From NCBI GenBank assembly GCA_950106755.1, contig OX467090.1, positions 20,499,092-20,563,091 of the forward strand: 64,000 bases of DNA, in the 5' to 3' direction. The translations under genes were made by a program, and so were the position numbers. This document shows, in pieces, positions 33,361-46,723 of the stretch. Under the pieces are notes generated by a model. That model did not search any database and was not told the origin of the DNA. It saw nothing but the letters and a program-made list of their open reading frames with translations. The stretch comes from Climacium dendroides. Taxonomy: Eukaryota; Streptophyta; Bryopsida; Hypnales; Climaciaceae. Position 1 is the stretch's first letter; every line of letters begins with the position of its first letter.

Positions 33361-33717
33361 CTGTCATTAGAGAAAATCTGGACCCTCTAGAAGGCCGCCA
33401 AGGTGTGACAAACTAGTCTATTACTGGAGCCCTATTGAGCTAGCAAAAGGACGGAATATCTGACAAGAAAAAAGATTCACCTTGTGTGAATATTGGGAAT
33501 ATATTTCACTTTCTAATTTTCTTCTCCAATTGAACACAAGTATGCGGGTACCAAAGCTCTGACATATGACTACACTATTACAAGGATGACACTTGTGTTC
33601 CATAGCTATAGGGGAAAAATTTTGCCTCATGCAAAATAAATGCAATCTTGGGTCCCTTCCTGCAGTTCTTAAGCGGCCTTCTGAAGAGTCCAAATTTTCT
33701 CTAAATCTCTAATGTCA
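33361..33717. mobile_element. 357-bp element with long terminal inverted repeats
   Basis: The left end, CTGTCATTAGAGAAAATCTG then GACCCTCTAGAAGGCCGC, is mirrored at the right by GCGGCCTTCTGAAGAGTCCA then AATTTTCTCTAAATCTCTAATGTCAG. The TIRs are about 40 bp with mismatches and an 8-bp insertion (AGATTTAG) on one side. No coding capacity; no certain target duplication. MITE-like. Confidence 0.65.
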
Positions 33718-35748
33718 GTTCATAATGTGGATTGAGGAATCATCCAACGGAAACTCTAAGGTAATTGCTCCTAATTGCACCCTGCTTCTAATATTAATCC
33801 CTTCACATTCTTGTCTCAAATGTACATTAGGGATAGTCACACCTTCCGCAAACAAACTTCACAGCAAAATGAGAGAAAAGAGGAGCCAATGGGTAGCAAT
33901 TATGGGTGAAGAAGGTGTGACAACACCGTTTGGTGTGTTGACAATGGAGAATGCAAAAGTCCATGTAATGGAGAATGCAAAAGTGTTGTAACAAAACTAC
34001 GAAATTGGGATAACAAGACTGCATTATTAGGATTGGACCCAATTACAAAGCAATAGTTTCAATGAAATCGGCATTGGAAGGTGAAAGCTTCGCTTACAAA
34101 GTCTTCTATGTGTCCATTCTTTTGGTCTAAAGGAGGATAATCAACGTCACAAAGCTATCGAAGTAGAAGGATATTTTTCCAACAACAAGCCAATAGGGAG
34201 TTGCTACCTCCCCATTCTCTAAAGAATAATTGCTGAGTGAAGGAATGACTACCCCCATTGTCTTTTCCATGAGAATTTTGGGTGCGGTGAACATTTTGAG
34301 AAAATTTACAGTTGATTCATATAGTATTGAAAAAATCCATGAGAATAGGATTTGGAATCTCTTGTTAAGATATTATCCAAATTTTGAAATCTTGCTTTTA
34401 ACTTATAAAGCATAGAGGTTAATAATAGGAACCATGGTCAAATGTGTGTTCACATATATATTAATGGGAACTATTTTCAAATGTTGTAAATTTGAATGTG
34501 ATTCTCCAAATGATTTTAGATTTAGGATGTACAAAATTCAAACTTTGTCTTCTTGAGTACAAGAAAGGTTTTTACACATATTTTTGTCTTTCAAACATCA
34601 TACCTCTTATTCTATAACTCTAATGCTAAATTAGATTGAAGATATGAATTGTAGGCATGCAATTTCTTACAAACATAGAAACATTACATTAAATTTCAAA
34701 TACACACATTTTCAGTACATAAAAGTAAAAACACTAAGTTGAAAAAATAAAGAACGATTTCTAAGATAACTTTAATGAATAAAAATTTATCGATATAAAA
34801 AAACAATTTAGAAAAAATGTCAACATAACATTATTCAACAACAGTAGATGAGGAGAAAAATATAATGCCATTGTCCAATATTCAAAATTCAACAAGGTCG
34901 AACATAACTCATAGGAGAATTTGGCATTGACAAGATGACAAAGTTAAGGGTATATTTCCACTTGGCCTTGGATAGTGCAGCCAATGTTACTTGAGTACCT
35001 TTCTCAAATGTTGCAAATTTGTTTTCACACTGGAATGAAATAGGGCAGAGTTATTTTGTGAAGTGGGGTTTGTATCACAACTTGAAACATTCACTAAGGT
35101 AGGTACACCCAAAACCGCCACTTTTTGTTATTGAGCCTATTTTCTAATATAAGACTGATCAAATTTTCATATATTCTTGTTGGCAAGTAAAAGGAGGTTC
35201 CAATGCACCAGAGAACATGGCATTTGGATACTATATGCAAAAGTTATTAAGGAACAAAGTTTGGTTCTGAAAGTGTTTCTTCCACATAGGTACATAACTG
35301 ATTTTCGAGATGTACATACAGTATAGATGGTGGTTTAAGGTCAGTGGCACATTTGGGTGTCCCTACCTTATAGGAAGGCTTATAAAACACCTCAGCTACA
35401 TGCATGCGTAACTTTTACTACATTTATACATGAAATCTCATTGTTGTAAGGCAGTTACTACCTCTTTTGAATATATTGTATAGTGTGAGAAACTATGGCT
35501 TTTTGAGGAAACCATATATGAAGAATTGGTAAGGTACACATGTCACTTTTCCATTAGTGGTTAAAATTTTTAATTTAAAAAAAAGAAAAGATACACATGT
35601 TATTTTTCCATTAATTGAGAAAAAGAGACATACTTATGACAACCCCTCCACTCTCATATTTGTATTTCTTTCACATTTGTTTTGCAAACAATATGGAATA
35701 TCTAAAATGTATATATCATGGTAGTATGTACATTTACATAATTTGTAT
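33718..35748. other. AT-rich intergenic DNA, nothing recognised
   Basis: Only short ORFs without features (for example 33725-33991) are seen. There are no convincing splice series, RNA genes or long repeats. Confidence 0.45.
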
Positions 35749-35871
35749 CACTATAAAAAAACAAGGATACAAATGACTTATCCACAATGACATTGTGGAC
35801 AAGAAATGCGAGAAGAAATGACTACTATAGTCATTGTGGACAAGTCATTTATACCCTTGTTTTTTGTAGTG
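35749..35871. mobile_element. 123-bp CACTA hairpin MITE
   Basis: The left end CACTATAAAAAAACAAGGAT continues ACAAATGACTTATCCACAATGAC. The right end, read inward, is CACTACAAAAAACAAGGGTA then TAAATGACTTGTCCACAATGAC, so nearly the whole element folds on itself. TAT flanks both sides (35746-35748 and 35872-35874), the expected 3-bp duplication. No coding capacity. Confidence 0.9.
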
Positions 35872-35874
35872 TAT

Positions 35875-38800
35875 GGATTCATATATATGCCGTATGTTTT
35901 TGTTTGTATTTTGTATGTATTCCACATATCATATGTATTTTGTATGTATTATCATATCTATATTCAATATTGTATTATATATCCAAAAGCATCAACAGTC
36001 ACAATAATTCCCTAATCAGTTAGATTGATGATCCTAGATTTTTTTAACATTTTTTTACATGCAGGGAGTTGCTAATGGCAATGGGCTGGGGTGTTCGCCT
36101 CATTTTACCTCATTGTTACTAATAGGGGCATGCTTGTGTAGGTGGGAAGTCACACCAACATGTCTCACTTCCTTCTTTTCGGAAGGTTGGTTTTCGCAAC
36201 GCCCTTTCATAAATGCACCGTTCTCCTCATTTCACATTCCTCTCTTCCGTAACAGGTCATTTAGGTTTGAAGTTGATAAGAACAACCTTAATTTCCTCAA
36301 ATCTTCATTCCTGATCACCCACACATTCTAGCAATATAGGATGTTCTCTTTTAGTACAAGAGGAGATGAACAGTGATTAATTACAACATAGTTCCTGGTG
36401 TAGTTGTAGCACATTGTGATTGTTCTACTAGCCTCTCAATATTGCAACCACCCTTTAATGAATTTTGCAACTAGCCCTTGGTCAAAAATAGGAAGGTCTA
36501 TGTGACCAAAGTGGGAAGAATGGAATCTTTTGCTGAAAAATTCACAATAATTATGTTTTGAGAAATAAAAATCTGAAAGATTATAGAAACCTTTCAAACT
36601 CCATTGCTACACATTGGAAAATTTAACCCATTGAGAAAACCTGCCCTACAAATATATGGAATTGCTTAAGTGGTTAGGAATGGCATTCCTCCCCTACGTA
36701 CCCACCTACCGCATTTTCAAGAAGTGATGGCTATAAGTGTGCTCTTATTTCCATGCTAATCAACCGACACGTAGGTTCGAAGGATAGCAAAAATTCCAAG
36801 TAGGAATGCACTTCAATCTAGTTCTTAAATGTAAGAGTGCCCATGTAAGCCCAGGTGGGAACTCGCCTAAAGACAAAAAAAGTGACCGACAATTGGCTTC
36901 AGAAAGAAGAAAAGTAAAAAATGACATTGATGTTGTTAGACAAACCATGGAATATAGACAATCATCTCTTGGCTTAAGGTAACTACACCTAAAATTGCAC
37001 ACATAAGCTTTTGTAGCATAAATAATATGCTCTAGAAAATGAACAACAATTTGTGCAAATTGTTGAAGTACTATGAATCAAAATGCAAGTGGTTCCATAA
37101 TTTTTTAACACATTGTGAATTAATTACAAATTTTCAAAGATGCAAGGTATAGGGTGCTAAAAGTGTCATGTAGATGATGCCAAATTGCATTTGATGCACA
37201 TGGAAAAATGATACTAGTAGTATCAAAACATGTCATAGAGAAGAAGTTTAAATAACACAAAGTGTATCCAAAATCAACCACTTGTAAAGTCCTGTCCCCA
37301 CTTCTATTACTATAAATAGAGCTTCACACTACTCAAAATGGCCCCCAATTCAGCCTTATACTTGTCTTTGCAATGTGCACCATTTAGAGTATCCTCCCTA
37401 TGCATATTTCCTTCAAAAATAAGGGTCAATTTTGAGGAAAAGTTCATTATTTTTAGGCGTAGTTATTGAAAGATGGTTTGCTTTAAAAGGGACCATTGAA
37501 GGGCTGATCCACCTTTTTCATGGGTTTACATGGGTGGAAAGATTTGAGCTCATTTTTCAGAGAAAGAAAAATAGATGTAGAATGTAACTCAATTGGTTTT
37601 GTATTTTTCCATGCATTATTGAGTTACTTTTGAATTTTCAAAGATTTAGGTGATAGATAACTATTTATGATTGTAGATCTCTCAAAATCTGTCCACCTAC
37701 AACTTGTAAAGAGATCTAAGGAAACCAAGGAGAATGATTGGCTCTTGAAATAATTAATAGATTTTTCTTGATTCACTAAATTCATTTAAGGACCACCTCA
37801 TATCCATTCAATAGATAATTATAGGAGTGGTTTGAATAAGATGGTCGCTTTTAGAGTATACTACCTTATATTCTCTTTTCTAGCAAGGATAGAAATGACA
37901 CCAGATGTACTGTTAAGTAAGGCTATGAGAGACTCACAACTGCTTGACTAGCATTTAACCCCTAAATGTCCAAGCCTTTTGAAGTGTGTTTTTCCTATGA
38001 AAAAAAGATTATGGACTTATAGTCATTGTAAGAACCCCATGTTTTATGTGACGTTTTATAATTTTAGCAGATGGATTTTAGGTGACATCGAATACAATAA
38101 CTTGTGTTTTTATATCAACAATAACATCTAATTACAATGACTATAAGCCAATGAAGCAAATTGTTTGTTTGTTTTTCAAAATCTAACCATGTAGATGTTT
38201 AAAGAGCTTGCTTATAAGTGGGTATTCCAATTTTGGGTGTGAAATTGCATAGGAGTTGTGAGATTGTAACAAGAGAAATATAATTATTCTATTTTTAGAA
38301 TATCCCACAATATTTGAAAAATTCGCATATAAAAGTTTTTTGGGATGAAGGTGACATGAACAACTAAAAATTGTGTTAACGCAATAACACACAATTTTCA
38401 AAACCTTAAGTTCAAATGAAGAGCTATCAAAGTTATTAATAAACCATCTTGCAATTGTTGAAATGCAATTTCTTTTTATAAATTGAAATTGAAAATAACT
38501 CCAAATCATCGCTTGCATAACTATCTAAAGTTTTAATGGTAAAAATTATTAAAATAATTTGCACCTTTCATTCATTAGATTTTTTTCAAGCCTTTGAAAG
38601 ACCTTGAGTTCCCAAGCTATTGGGAATGTGGGAACAAAGCCACATCAGTAACCTAATATAGTTTAGGAGACTACCACATTACATAATAATATTTAATTAA
38701 TTTAAAAATATTTTAAGAATAAAAAAAATATTTTCATATATAAAAAAATTAATTAAAATCATCCCTATACTTAACCCTTAAACAACAAATTGGTAACTAA

Positions 38801-39618
38801 AAGATTATCTAAAAGATTCTCTATCATCCATTAGACACCAAACATTTGGCTCAACATTTAAGGGTTAAATGTAGTTGGTGGGTGCTGATTTCCTTAGATT
38901 TCCATGTCAAAATCAAGATAGCTTTACAAGAGTGTTGTTATAGGTATCCTACGGAACTCTCCTTTAAAAATTCATAAAAAAATAGATGTTTTAACCAAAA
39001 ATTCTTTTTGTTTTGAAAATTCATGATTTTAATTGCCAATACTGCAAAAATATTTTTTTTTAGCAAAAGGTGCCTCCAACTATTCTGAATTGATTTAAGT
39101 TCACAGGAATGGGTGATCCTACCTTGGGCGTTTTAGGACGTCTGAGAAATCAAATATTTATCTTTTCTAGTGAAAAATGAAATCAAATACTTAACCTTCA
39201 AAACTGCCCATAAAAAGTTTTAAAATGGTCAAAGGAATTAAACTGCCCACACTAACCCACACCAAAATAAGCCTGAAATTTCAGATCCACCGTACATGGT
39301 CAATTGGGGTGTTACGGGTTACCAAATACCTGAAGTGAAAAAACTAATCTGGTATAGAGACAGCCGTCATTACAAATAAGTAGGGCCTAAGAAAACGCCC
39401 CGTCCAGACCAAGGAAAGTGAAATATAAAATCTCCATGTGTAAGCACATCAAAAGGAGCATAAAAAATGATGACCAACAGTCATCTTCTTAAATCAATAT
39501 AAAGGTAAACAAGAAAAGTTTACACCAGGCGAAGGGCTCCAGTCGCAGGACTAAGAACAACTCTACATGCAGTACGTATGGAGCACTTGTAACGAATGAA
39601 GTCTAATGTACAAAATGG
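35875..39618. other. AT-rich intergenic DNA, nothing recognised
   Basis: Only scattered short ORFs are present (for example 36059-36331 and 38183-38518), with no domain or splice support. The right edge must contain the 3' UTR of the SUA gene. Confidence 0.45.
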
Positions 39619-42600
39619 TCAGATCATCTCATGGAATCGCGCCAGGGCTTTCTTTTGAATAACAATCCGATAGCTGTCCCCTGGAAGAGTCTCAAACCGT
39701 GCATCCGTTTTCTTCTGTTGACTCTGACTTCCAAGCCCAGCCCTCTCTCCTGCTCCTTGAGCCAGCACTGGTTCAACAATGCCTGTACCTTCCTTTCCAA
39801 GTCCCTGAAATCCAGACAGGAAGCATTCAGAAATGTAGGCATAAAAACGCACCGGGTAAAGGATACTAAAACCGATAGAAACCTGGTCCCGCCTTTTCTA
39901 CTGACCCCTGATATAAACAGCAACTCAAATCTTCATATTCTTGCTTAAACTTCAATTGACAAGTTCGGTAGATGACTTTGCTAGATGTCTACGGCCATTC
40001 ATCTTCGAATGGAAATGGGATTATCTAATGTCCCTTCAAAAGCGATCTACAACCTCCCACTTTAAAATTGCTCAGGAATTTTGAAAAACAAACAGATCTC
40101 AACAGATTTGTCTCATGTACCCAAAGTGATATCTACACAGGTCTGCACTGATCTACCAAAAATCACTCCTACATATGATCAAAGGCTTGAGTGACACGAA
40201 TAGTATCCTCTACCTTCATCACAATGTAGCACAAAAGACGCAAATTTACAGGAAAATTGGAGAAGATAATCATTGGGCCGAAAACAGAGCACTTAATAAT
40301 AGCTAAAAAAGCCAAAGTACTTCACATACCGAACCCTCTTGCCAGCCCATGTTCCGAAGCATGCGATTGCCCACATTGTTGGCATCGAGAGCTTTCTCAG
40401 CAGTGATAACCTCAAAAGACTCACTGTCCGCTCCACCCATGACAGCACTAGAAGGTTCGGTGCCCTGCTTTGATCCGCCTCCTCCAACTCCAGGAGGGAA
40501 AGGCATGTCGGACCCTCGACCTACCCCTCTTGCTCCCACTCCAGGAGGAAAGGGCATATCTTTCCCTGCTCATAAATATACCGCTGTGAGCACACATCTC
40601 ATCTCATCTCATCTCATCTCATCCGTAATGGACCTGGATTACTTGTTCATGATTAGAGACAATAACTCATCCCTAAAACTTACGTATACCTTTGTCTTTC
40701 CCATCCACTTCAGATACATCTCCAGGCAACGAGGATGCATACAAACTGCGACGCTCAGCTGCTCTGTCCCTATACCCACTTTGAGGGGTTTCAGTGAATC
40801 TTCTTCTTGTTGCGGCAGTCGTGGTGGTGGCATTGGGAAATGCCCCAAGTGCTGATGCATCCGTTTTAAATGGGGTGACAACAACGGGACTCTCAGAAGC
40901 TCCCAGAGATGCCATTGTACTGTCACTCCCTCTCCCTCGTCCAGACCCTCTTCCTACTGAGATTCCACTTTGCACGGCGGAGCTTGACACGCCAAACACT
41001 GAAACACCTCTGCCAGAGCTCTGAGTGAGAGGTCTGGCTCTCCCGGCCCCCTCAGATGGATGATAGTTCCCGCTGAAAGGATTGCCACCTCCACGGCCAA
41101 GGGTAGACATTCCTCTACCAGCACCTGTTTTACTTGGTGTAGAGGCAGTCTGAGAAACCCTGGCTGGGGCTAATCCCCGGCCAATGGCGCTGTTGGCATT
41201 CCCATCCACTGTCGTATCAGAACTTGAGGGATTCGTTTCTTCAGGTGCCAATCCCTCATGTTGCCGCTGTTTCCACACAGACATCACATTGTTCATCTTC
41301 TTCTTTCCAGCTCCGATGATCATACTCTTGCGAATCTCTCGTTCTTTTTCTTTCAGTTTCTCTTTATCTTTCTTAGCAGTAGATTTTGCCGCTTCAGCAG
41401 CCGCTGCAACTGCTTCTGCTAGGGTGGGCTTTCTGGGCTCAGGCTGGGATTCGATCGTCACCATCGCAGGAGCTGATATGATAACAGCTTTAGTTGACGT
41501 AGGCACAGTGGTGGTGGTGGTAGACGTTGGTACTTCCTTAAGTTCTGCGTCAGTCGATGTGCTCTCTGGAGCCACATATGGAGTATATTGTAGAGTGTCT
41601 TGATCATATGTGTACCAAACTCCTGAATTTCCATCGTAGTAGAGCCCTGTACAAAATGATGGAATAACAAATTTGAGCATATGGAATTTTAATTAAGATG
41701 CTACTTCTATCCATAGGCGGCCAAACACAGCAATTAAATCAAATACAGTGATCAACTGCCAAGTATCTGCAAAACAAAAAAACATCTAATCTGTATGAGT
41801 ACAAATCACCTGCATGCGCAAGAAAACCTGAGAATCAAGAAGGAATTAACTGAAAGAACAAAAAATGTTACCCCGATTCCCATCGTAGTAAAAGCCTGAC
41901 GCTGCATCATAGTAGTATCCAGAGGCCTCATCCCAAACAAAGCCCGACTGAGGAGCACCATTCTCAGCCTCCGACTCAGCTTCCATCTGGATTCCGGTCT
42001 CCAAATTCTCTCCAGGATTGTATTCCTTGGGAGCCCACCCTATCATATCATACTGAAACAGAGAGGACAAATTGATCATCCATACACGGTATCAAAACCA
42101 TTAAAGGTCTCCACGGCAAAATTAGCGGAGATATACTTGATGCTGGCTGTAAAAGCGATCATTAGATAGATGACAGCGATAAAAGCGGAAGCAATCACTC
42201 CCGAAATTTCCAAGAAACAGTAACATCTCCATGAGAGCTTCTACCACTAAGTCCGAGTACGTATCACATCAACACATGACAGTACTACAGCAGCATGCAA
42301 AACAGTATCCTCTACATCAAGTATCCCAGGTTCTTGAATAGTCTGAAGCACAAGAAGACACTGTCAACGCATCATGTTTAAGCAGAAAAAATTTGAAATA
42401 ACAATAAATGGGGCAAGGAGGACTAGATACCTGCTGAGCAAAAGTAGCAGCTTCAATGGCAGCTGCAGCTGCAGCACTCCCCTGAGAAGTGGCAGCAGAA
42501 GCAGGGCCGATGCTTTTGGCAAATGCAACACGTAAAAGCTGCCCATTCTTATCCAAAGCTATTCCATTCGTTGACCCTAGTGCTTTAGCAGCATCTTCCA

Positions 42601-45600
42601 CCTGCAAGAAAAATTGTCAGTGAATCCAAAGTCAAATCCACCTTACGTAAGCGCTAAGTTTATGATGATTAAGACTTCTAGTGAAAGATTGGAGTTCAGC
42701 AGAACTTGCCATAGGTGTCACCACCTATCCAATCCAATCCAGTCATGTTCACAAGACACTACGCTCACATGTAACATCTTTTCCCCAGTGGCTTTTGATT
42801 CCAAGAGAAAAAAGGCAAGATGCTTTAAGCATCAGAGTACTCGTATCATCGCAAAACGATATACTGATTTTGAACAAAAGATGCAAAAACACTACAATAT
42901 AGTATCATACCGAGTGGAAATGTATGAACGCAAAACCTCTTGACACACTTGTGAACTTGTCACGTACAAGCCGCAAATCCTGTAGGTGATTGCAGTTGGA
43001 GATCAATTAACGTGATACACTGAGATTACAAGACAAACTCTCAAAAGGCAGCACATCAATGGTAGCTGATGCAGAGTGCTTTCCAGTACGCTGACATAGC
43101 AACTAGAAATTATAGTAGAGATTAAGAAATGAAATGAATAATATTAAATACAAGTGACTTTCAGCGATACATTGATGCAAAACTTAAATAAATACCTTGA
43201 GAGGTGCATATTTAGAGAATTCGCAGTGCAAACTTTCTTCATCAACAGTCTCATCCAAACCACGGACGACAAGAACATGCGTTGGGCCTGCAACGTTGTC
43301 AAAGAACTTAAGAACAAGTCCCAGAAGATAAGCAGAAGATGTGCGAAAGGCCAACCAATGCTTCTAGCGTCATGTTACCTCCTTCCGACGTCCTTCTGGC
43401 GCCAGGACCTGAAGCAGCAGTTAAATCCGCAGCAGGTGATTCATCCGTTCGCGCCTCGTTGCACTACAGAATTGCCAATACAAGTATTTCAGGGCACACC
43501 TCACAATGCAGGTGAACTCAACGAATTCATCAAGGGAAGAGATTTCAGCATACCATAGGCGAAAGATCTCACATAGAAATGATACCATCCAATGAGAAGA
43601 GCAGTTGCTTCTGGAAATATCACCTAAAGTTCAAAAAAACTACGAGATTCACCTGAAAGCATACAACCCGGCGGGCAAAATTATTGCATCCACAAACTGT
43701 GCACATCCAATCAGCTCCTGCTAGACCAGACTTTACTAAAGAACTCCGACCTGGTCCAGGCATCATCCCAGGTCCACCTGTAGGTTTGCTGCTGTTTCAC
43801 AATCCATCCAAAATTATATAAGTCGTCATTTGAAAAATTTATTCAGAGCTTACGAGAATCAACACCTTCGACCACAGAAAACTTATCATATCCCAGTTGC
43901 ATCAAATCAATTGCATCCTACAATATGCATGATCACAACAACTGTCAGCAAGGAGACCAGACCTGTATTCAAAACATATGCGACGTCCGTCTATCACAAT
44001 TCCTTCATAACCAATACCATCCATCATTTTTTGTGCTGCATCCTGCAATTCATACAGACGAAAAATTGGGTCAGGTCAAGACCATGCATGTCAACTGCAT
44101 AATAACTTCTGGTATCTTAAACCAGGATCAGGATTTTAGAGGATTTTAGAATAGTAATCAGAGGATCAGTGAAAAGTACGGATAGAATATAACAAGATCT
44201 CACCACATCCGGAAAATCCACAAATGCAAATCCCCGTGATACACCTGTACTGCGCTCCTTAATAACACGGACGTGTCTTAGTGGTCCCCAATCAGCCTGC
44301 ACAGCGAGAGTAGGAACCGCAAAACCATTTGTTACATTTAGCCGACCACTAGGTGGAATCTGTTGTAAACGAAGCAGCGGTAGGGATTTGTTATCAAAAC
44401 TCAAAGTGGCAATATTTCATTGAACAGTGAGAAGGAAATCGCAACAGTCAAACATCTGAAACACAGGACAGCTTGAAAATTGAAGTGATACTTACCAGTG
44501 CCAGGTAAAGGTCATCCTCACATATCTTCTGCGAAAGCCCCTTGACTACTAGTGTTGCTGATGGGGTCTACAGCCACATTCCAGTACCACAAAAGCCAAT
44601 TCATCAATATACAAAAAACTTGCAAGCCTTACAACTGGACGTCCAAGCGCCAGACGAGCTAAAACTAACTCGGAACCATAAGGCATCACAAAAGTCAATG
44701 ATCCGTGGCGCAGACTATGAGAACACACCATAGATCAAGACCCTACTCCCAATCAACAGGGAAGAATTAGAGGCCAGATAAGCATAAGAATATTAAATGA
44801 AAACGAAAATTATTGACCCGGAATTCAAAAAACAAGAGAGGCCCGAGATCAATCCAAGACGCATTTCCAGTAATCAAGTTTGTCCCCTTACCAGAGCAGA
44901 AGAAGCATGATAACGAGAGCTCTCTCGGTCCCTTCTTCTGTCACCTCTCAAATCTTCGTAACTGGACTCGCGTCCACCAGCCCCTCTGCTTCTGCTCCGA
45001 GGAGATCGACTAGAGCGTCTAGAGAAATCTCGGTCATCGTGTCCAAAAGAGCGGCCCCTGTCACGACCTCGACCTCTGTCTGGACTCCAGTTGCCACGTT
45101 CACGACTGCGGCTCCTACTACGGACATAGTCCCGGTCCCTTCGCCGTCGCGTACTGTCTCGATTCTCTCCTCGGGAACGTCGACCAGATCTGTCCCGAGG
45201 GGATAAATCCTCTCCTCTTAAGCCAAGTGCTTCGTCCCTCCGAAGTCTAGAAGGTGTACCGCTCCGAGGTCGAGGTAGCTCAGTCATATCCAAATCTTGA
45301 TTGCCTTCTCTGCCATCTTGATAAGGCATTCGATCGCGACGGAAATCCCAGTCCAAATCTCCGTCGGCATTTTCACGATCTCGGCTTCCAGTGCGAGAAG
45401 GGATTCTTTCTAACACACCTTCCCGAGAAGGATCCCTCAGCAAGGGTGCATCTCGTCCAGACCCCTCCAATGAATAATCCCGCTTTGGTCTCTGATGAGC
45501 CTCTCTCCCCTGATTAAGCTTCTCAAGTCTGTGTGAACCGCGCTGCGGAGGTATTTCCTCGTCAAGAGACCGCCGTCTACCCGGTGGCCACCCATGACGA

Positions 45601-46723
45601 GGGAATCTATCCGTATCAAGGTCAGACTCTCCTGGATAAGCAACCCGAGGATAAGGAGGGCCTGCTTCCCTAGGTACAAAGTGGCTTTCAACATACCCTC
45701 TGTCTCCATAGGCCCCTCCACCCCTGTTGCCGACAGAAATTTCAGGAAGCGATCGTGACAGACACCAGGAAGACAAAAAAACTGCCCAAACACGAATTCC
45801 CATCTAATATGGGAAAGGTAAATACAAAATTTGACAGGTAATGACAGATGCACTAGAAAACTTCATGAAGGAGCTTCCACTCCCAGGTTTTCCAACAAGC
45901 GTTTCATATCTTAAGTGTACACCATATTATATGTTCTTTCTTGATAATCCTCTATCTCATCCATTCATGCATTCATTCTTTCAAAATTTCTTTCTTTGTA
46001 ATATTTCCGCAATATCTGCTGCTCAAGGAAAAGTCAACTGCTGTGGCAGACAAAGGCTTAAAATGGTAAACTTGTTAAGCAAATTAATGTGTCAAGAGCA
46101 ACTGACCCGTTAGCATAATCCACACACAACAGCACGTTCTTATACAGATTACATTCGTTCAGATATCTGAGATTCCTGGAGACCAAGTATAATTTCAAAA
46201 CGCTATATTTAAGATAGAACGTAAAATCATTGATTAATATTGATTAATATTCATACAATCAAGTACAGATTTCTGCATGAATCTCAAACAGAACAAACCA
46301 AATGCCAGTTAGATAACAGGAGAGGAATAATAGGGAACCTGAGGTCGGAGCCGAGATTTGGATCATAGCTCTCCAATGCCTGTGCATCCAAAAGAATAAG
46401 GGAGAGTCAGCAGCCAACACAGAAACAGAGGAGAGACCAACCGCCATTGCTTTTTTATTTCTGCGAAAGCCAGAGCCAAGAGCATTTTCCATATGTGGAC
46501 GGTTTGGCGCGAGCGTGCTTGATATGTGGATCAAGGAGGGACAAGAGAAGTCATTATAGCTTGTCAGAAACCATCTCATGGATGTGGGATATCCCCCCAC
46601 ATGGAAGATCTAGGAGAAGAAAACCACATCAACCGTGTTCTTTGGGTGGTAATATAATAATGTAAGGCGTACGCTGCTGTTTTCCCAGCTTGCTTGTTGT
46701 AGCCCATACCGTACGCCGTCCAT
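39619..46723 (-). CDS. SUA: SUA/RBM5-10-like splicing factor (RRM, zinc finger, RRM, OCRE, G-patch)
   Basis: Fifteen coding exons on the minus strand join without a stop into about 1,094 residues: 46723-46673, 46379-46339, 45723-44892, 44567-44496, 44296-44204, 44042-43963, 43791-43653, 43463-43379, 43287-43196, 42979-42911, 42601-42431, 42052-41872, 41646-40690, 40565-40330 and 39804-39619. Order: N-terminus MDGVRYGLQQASWENSS (like plant SUA), an RS/RD-rich region, RRM1 (ATLVVKGL ... RGFAFVDF), a RanBP2 zinc finger (WMCTVCGCNNF ... VCFQC), RRM2 (HVLVVRGL ... RGFAFIHF), an OCRE domain of aromatic repeats (GYYYDAASGFYYDGNRGLYY), a Lys/Glu helix, a Gly/Arg linker and a G-patch (NMGWQEGSGLGKEGTG). 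SUPPRESSOR OF ABI3-5 is a nuclear spliceosome-associated regulator of alternative splicing. Length and domain order fit plant SUA (about 1,100 aa). Exon borders were set by phase and similarity. Confidence 0.92.
40595..40622. repeat. (ATCTC)n microsatellite in an SUA intron
   Basis: Five to six ATCTC units lie in the intron between the Gly/Arg-linker exon and the G-patch exon of SUA. Confidence 0.85.
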
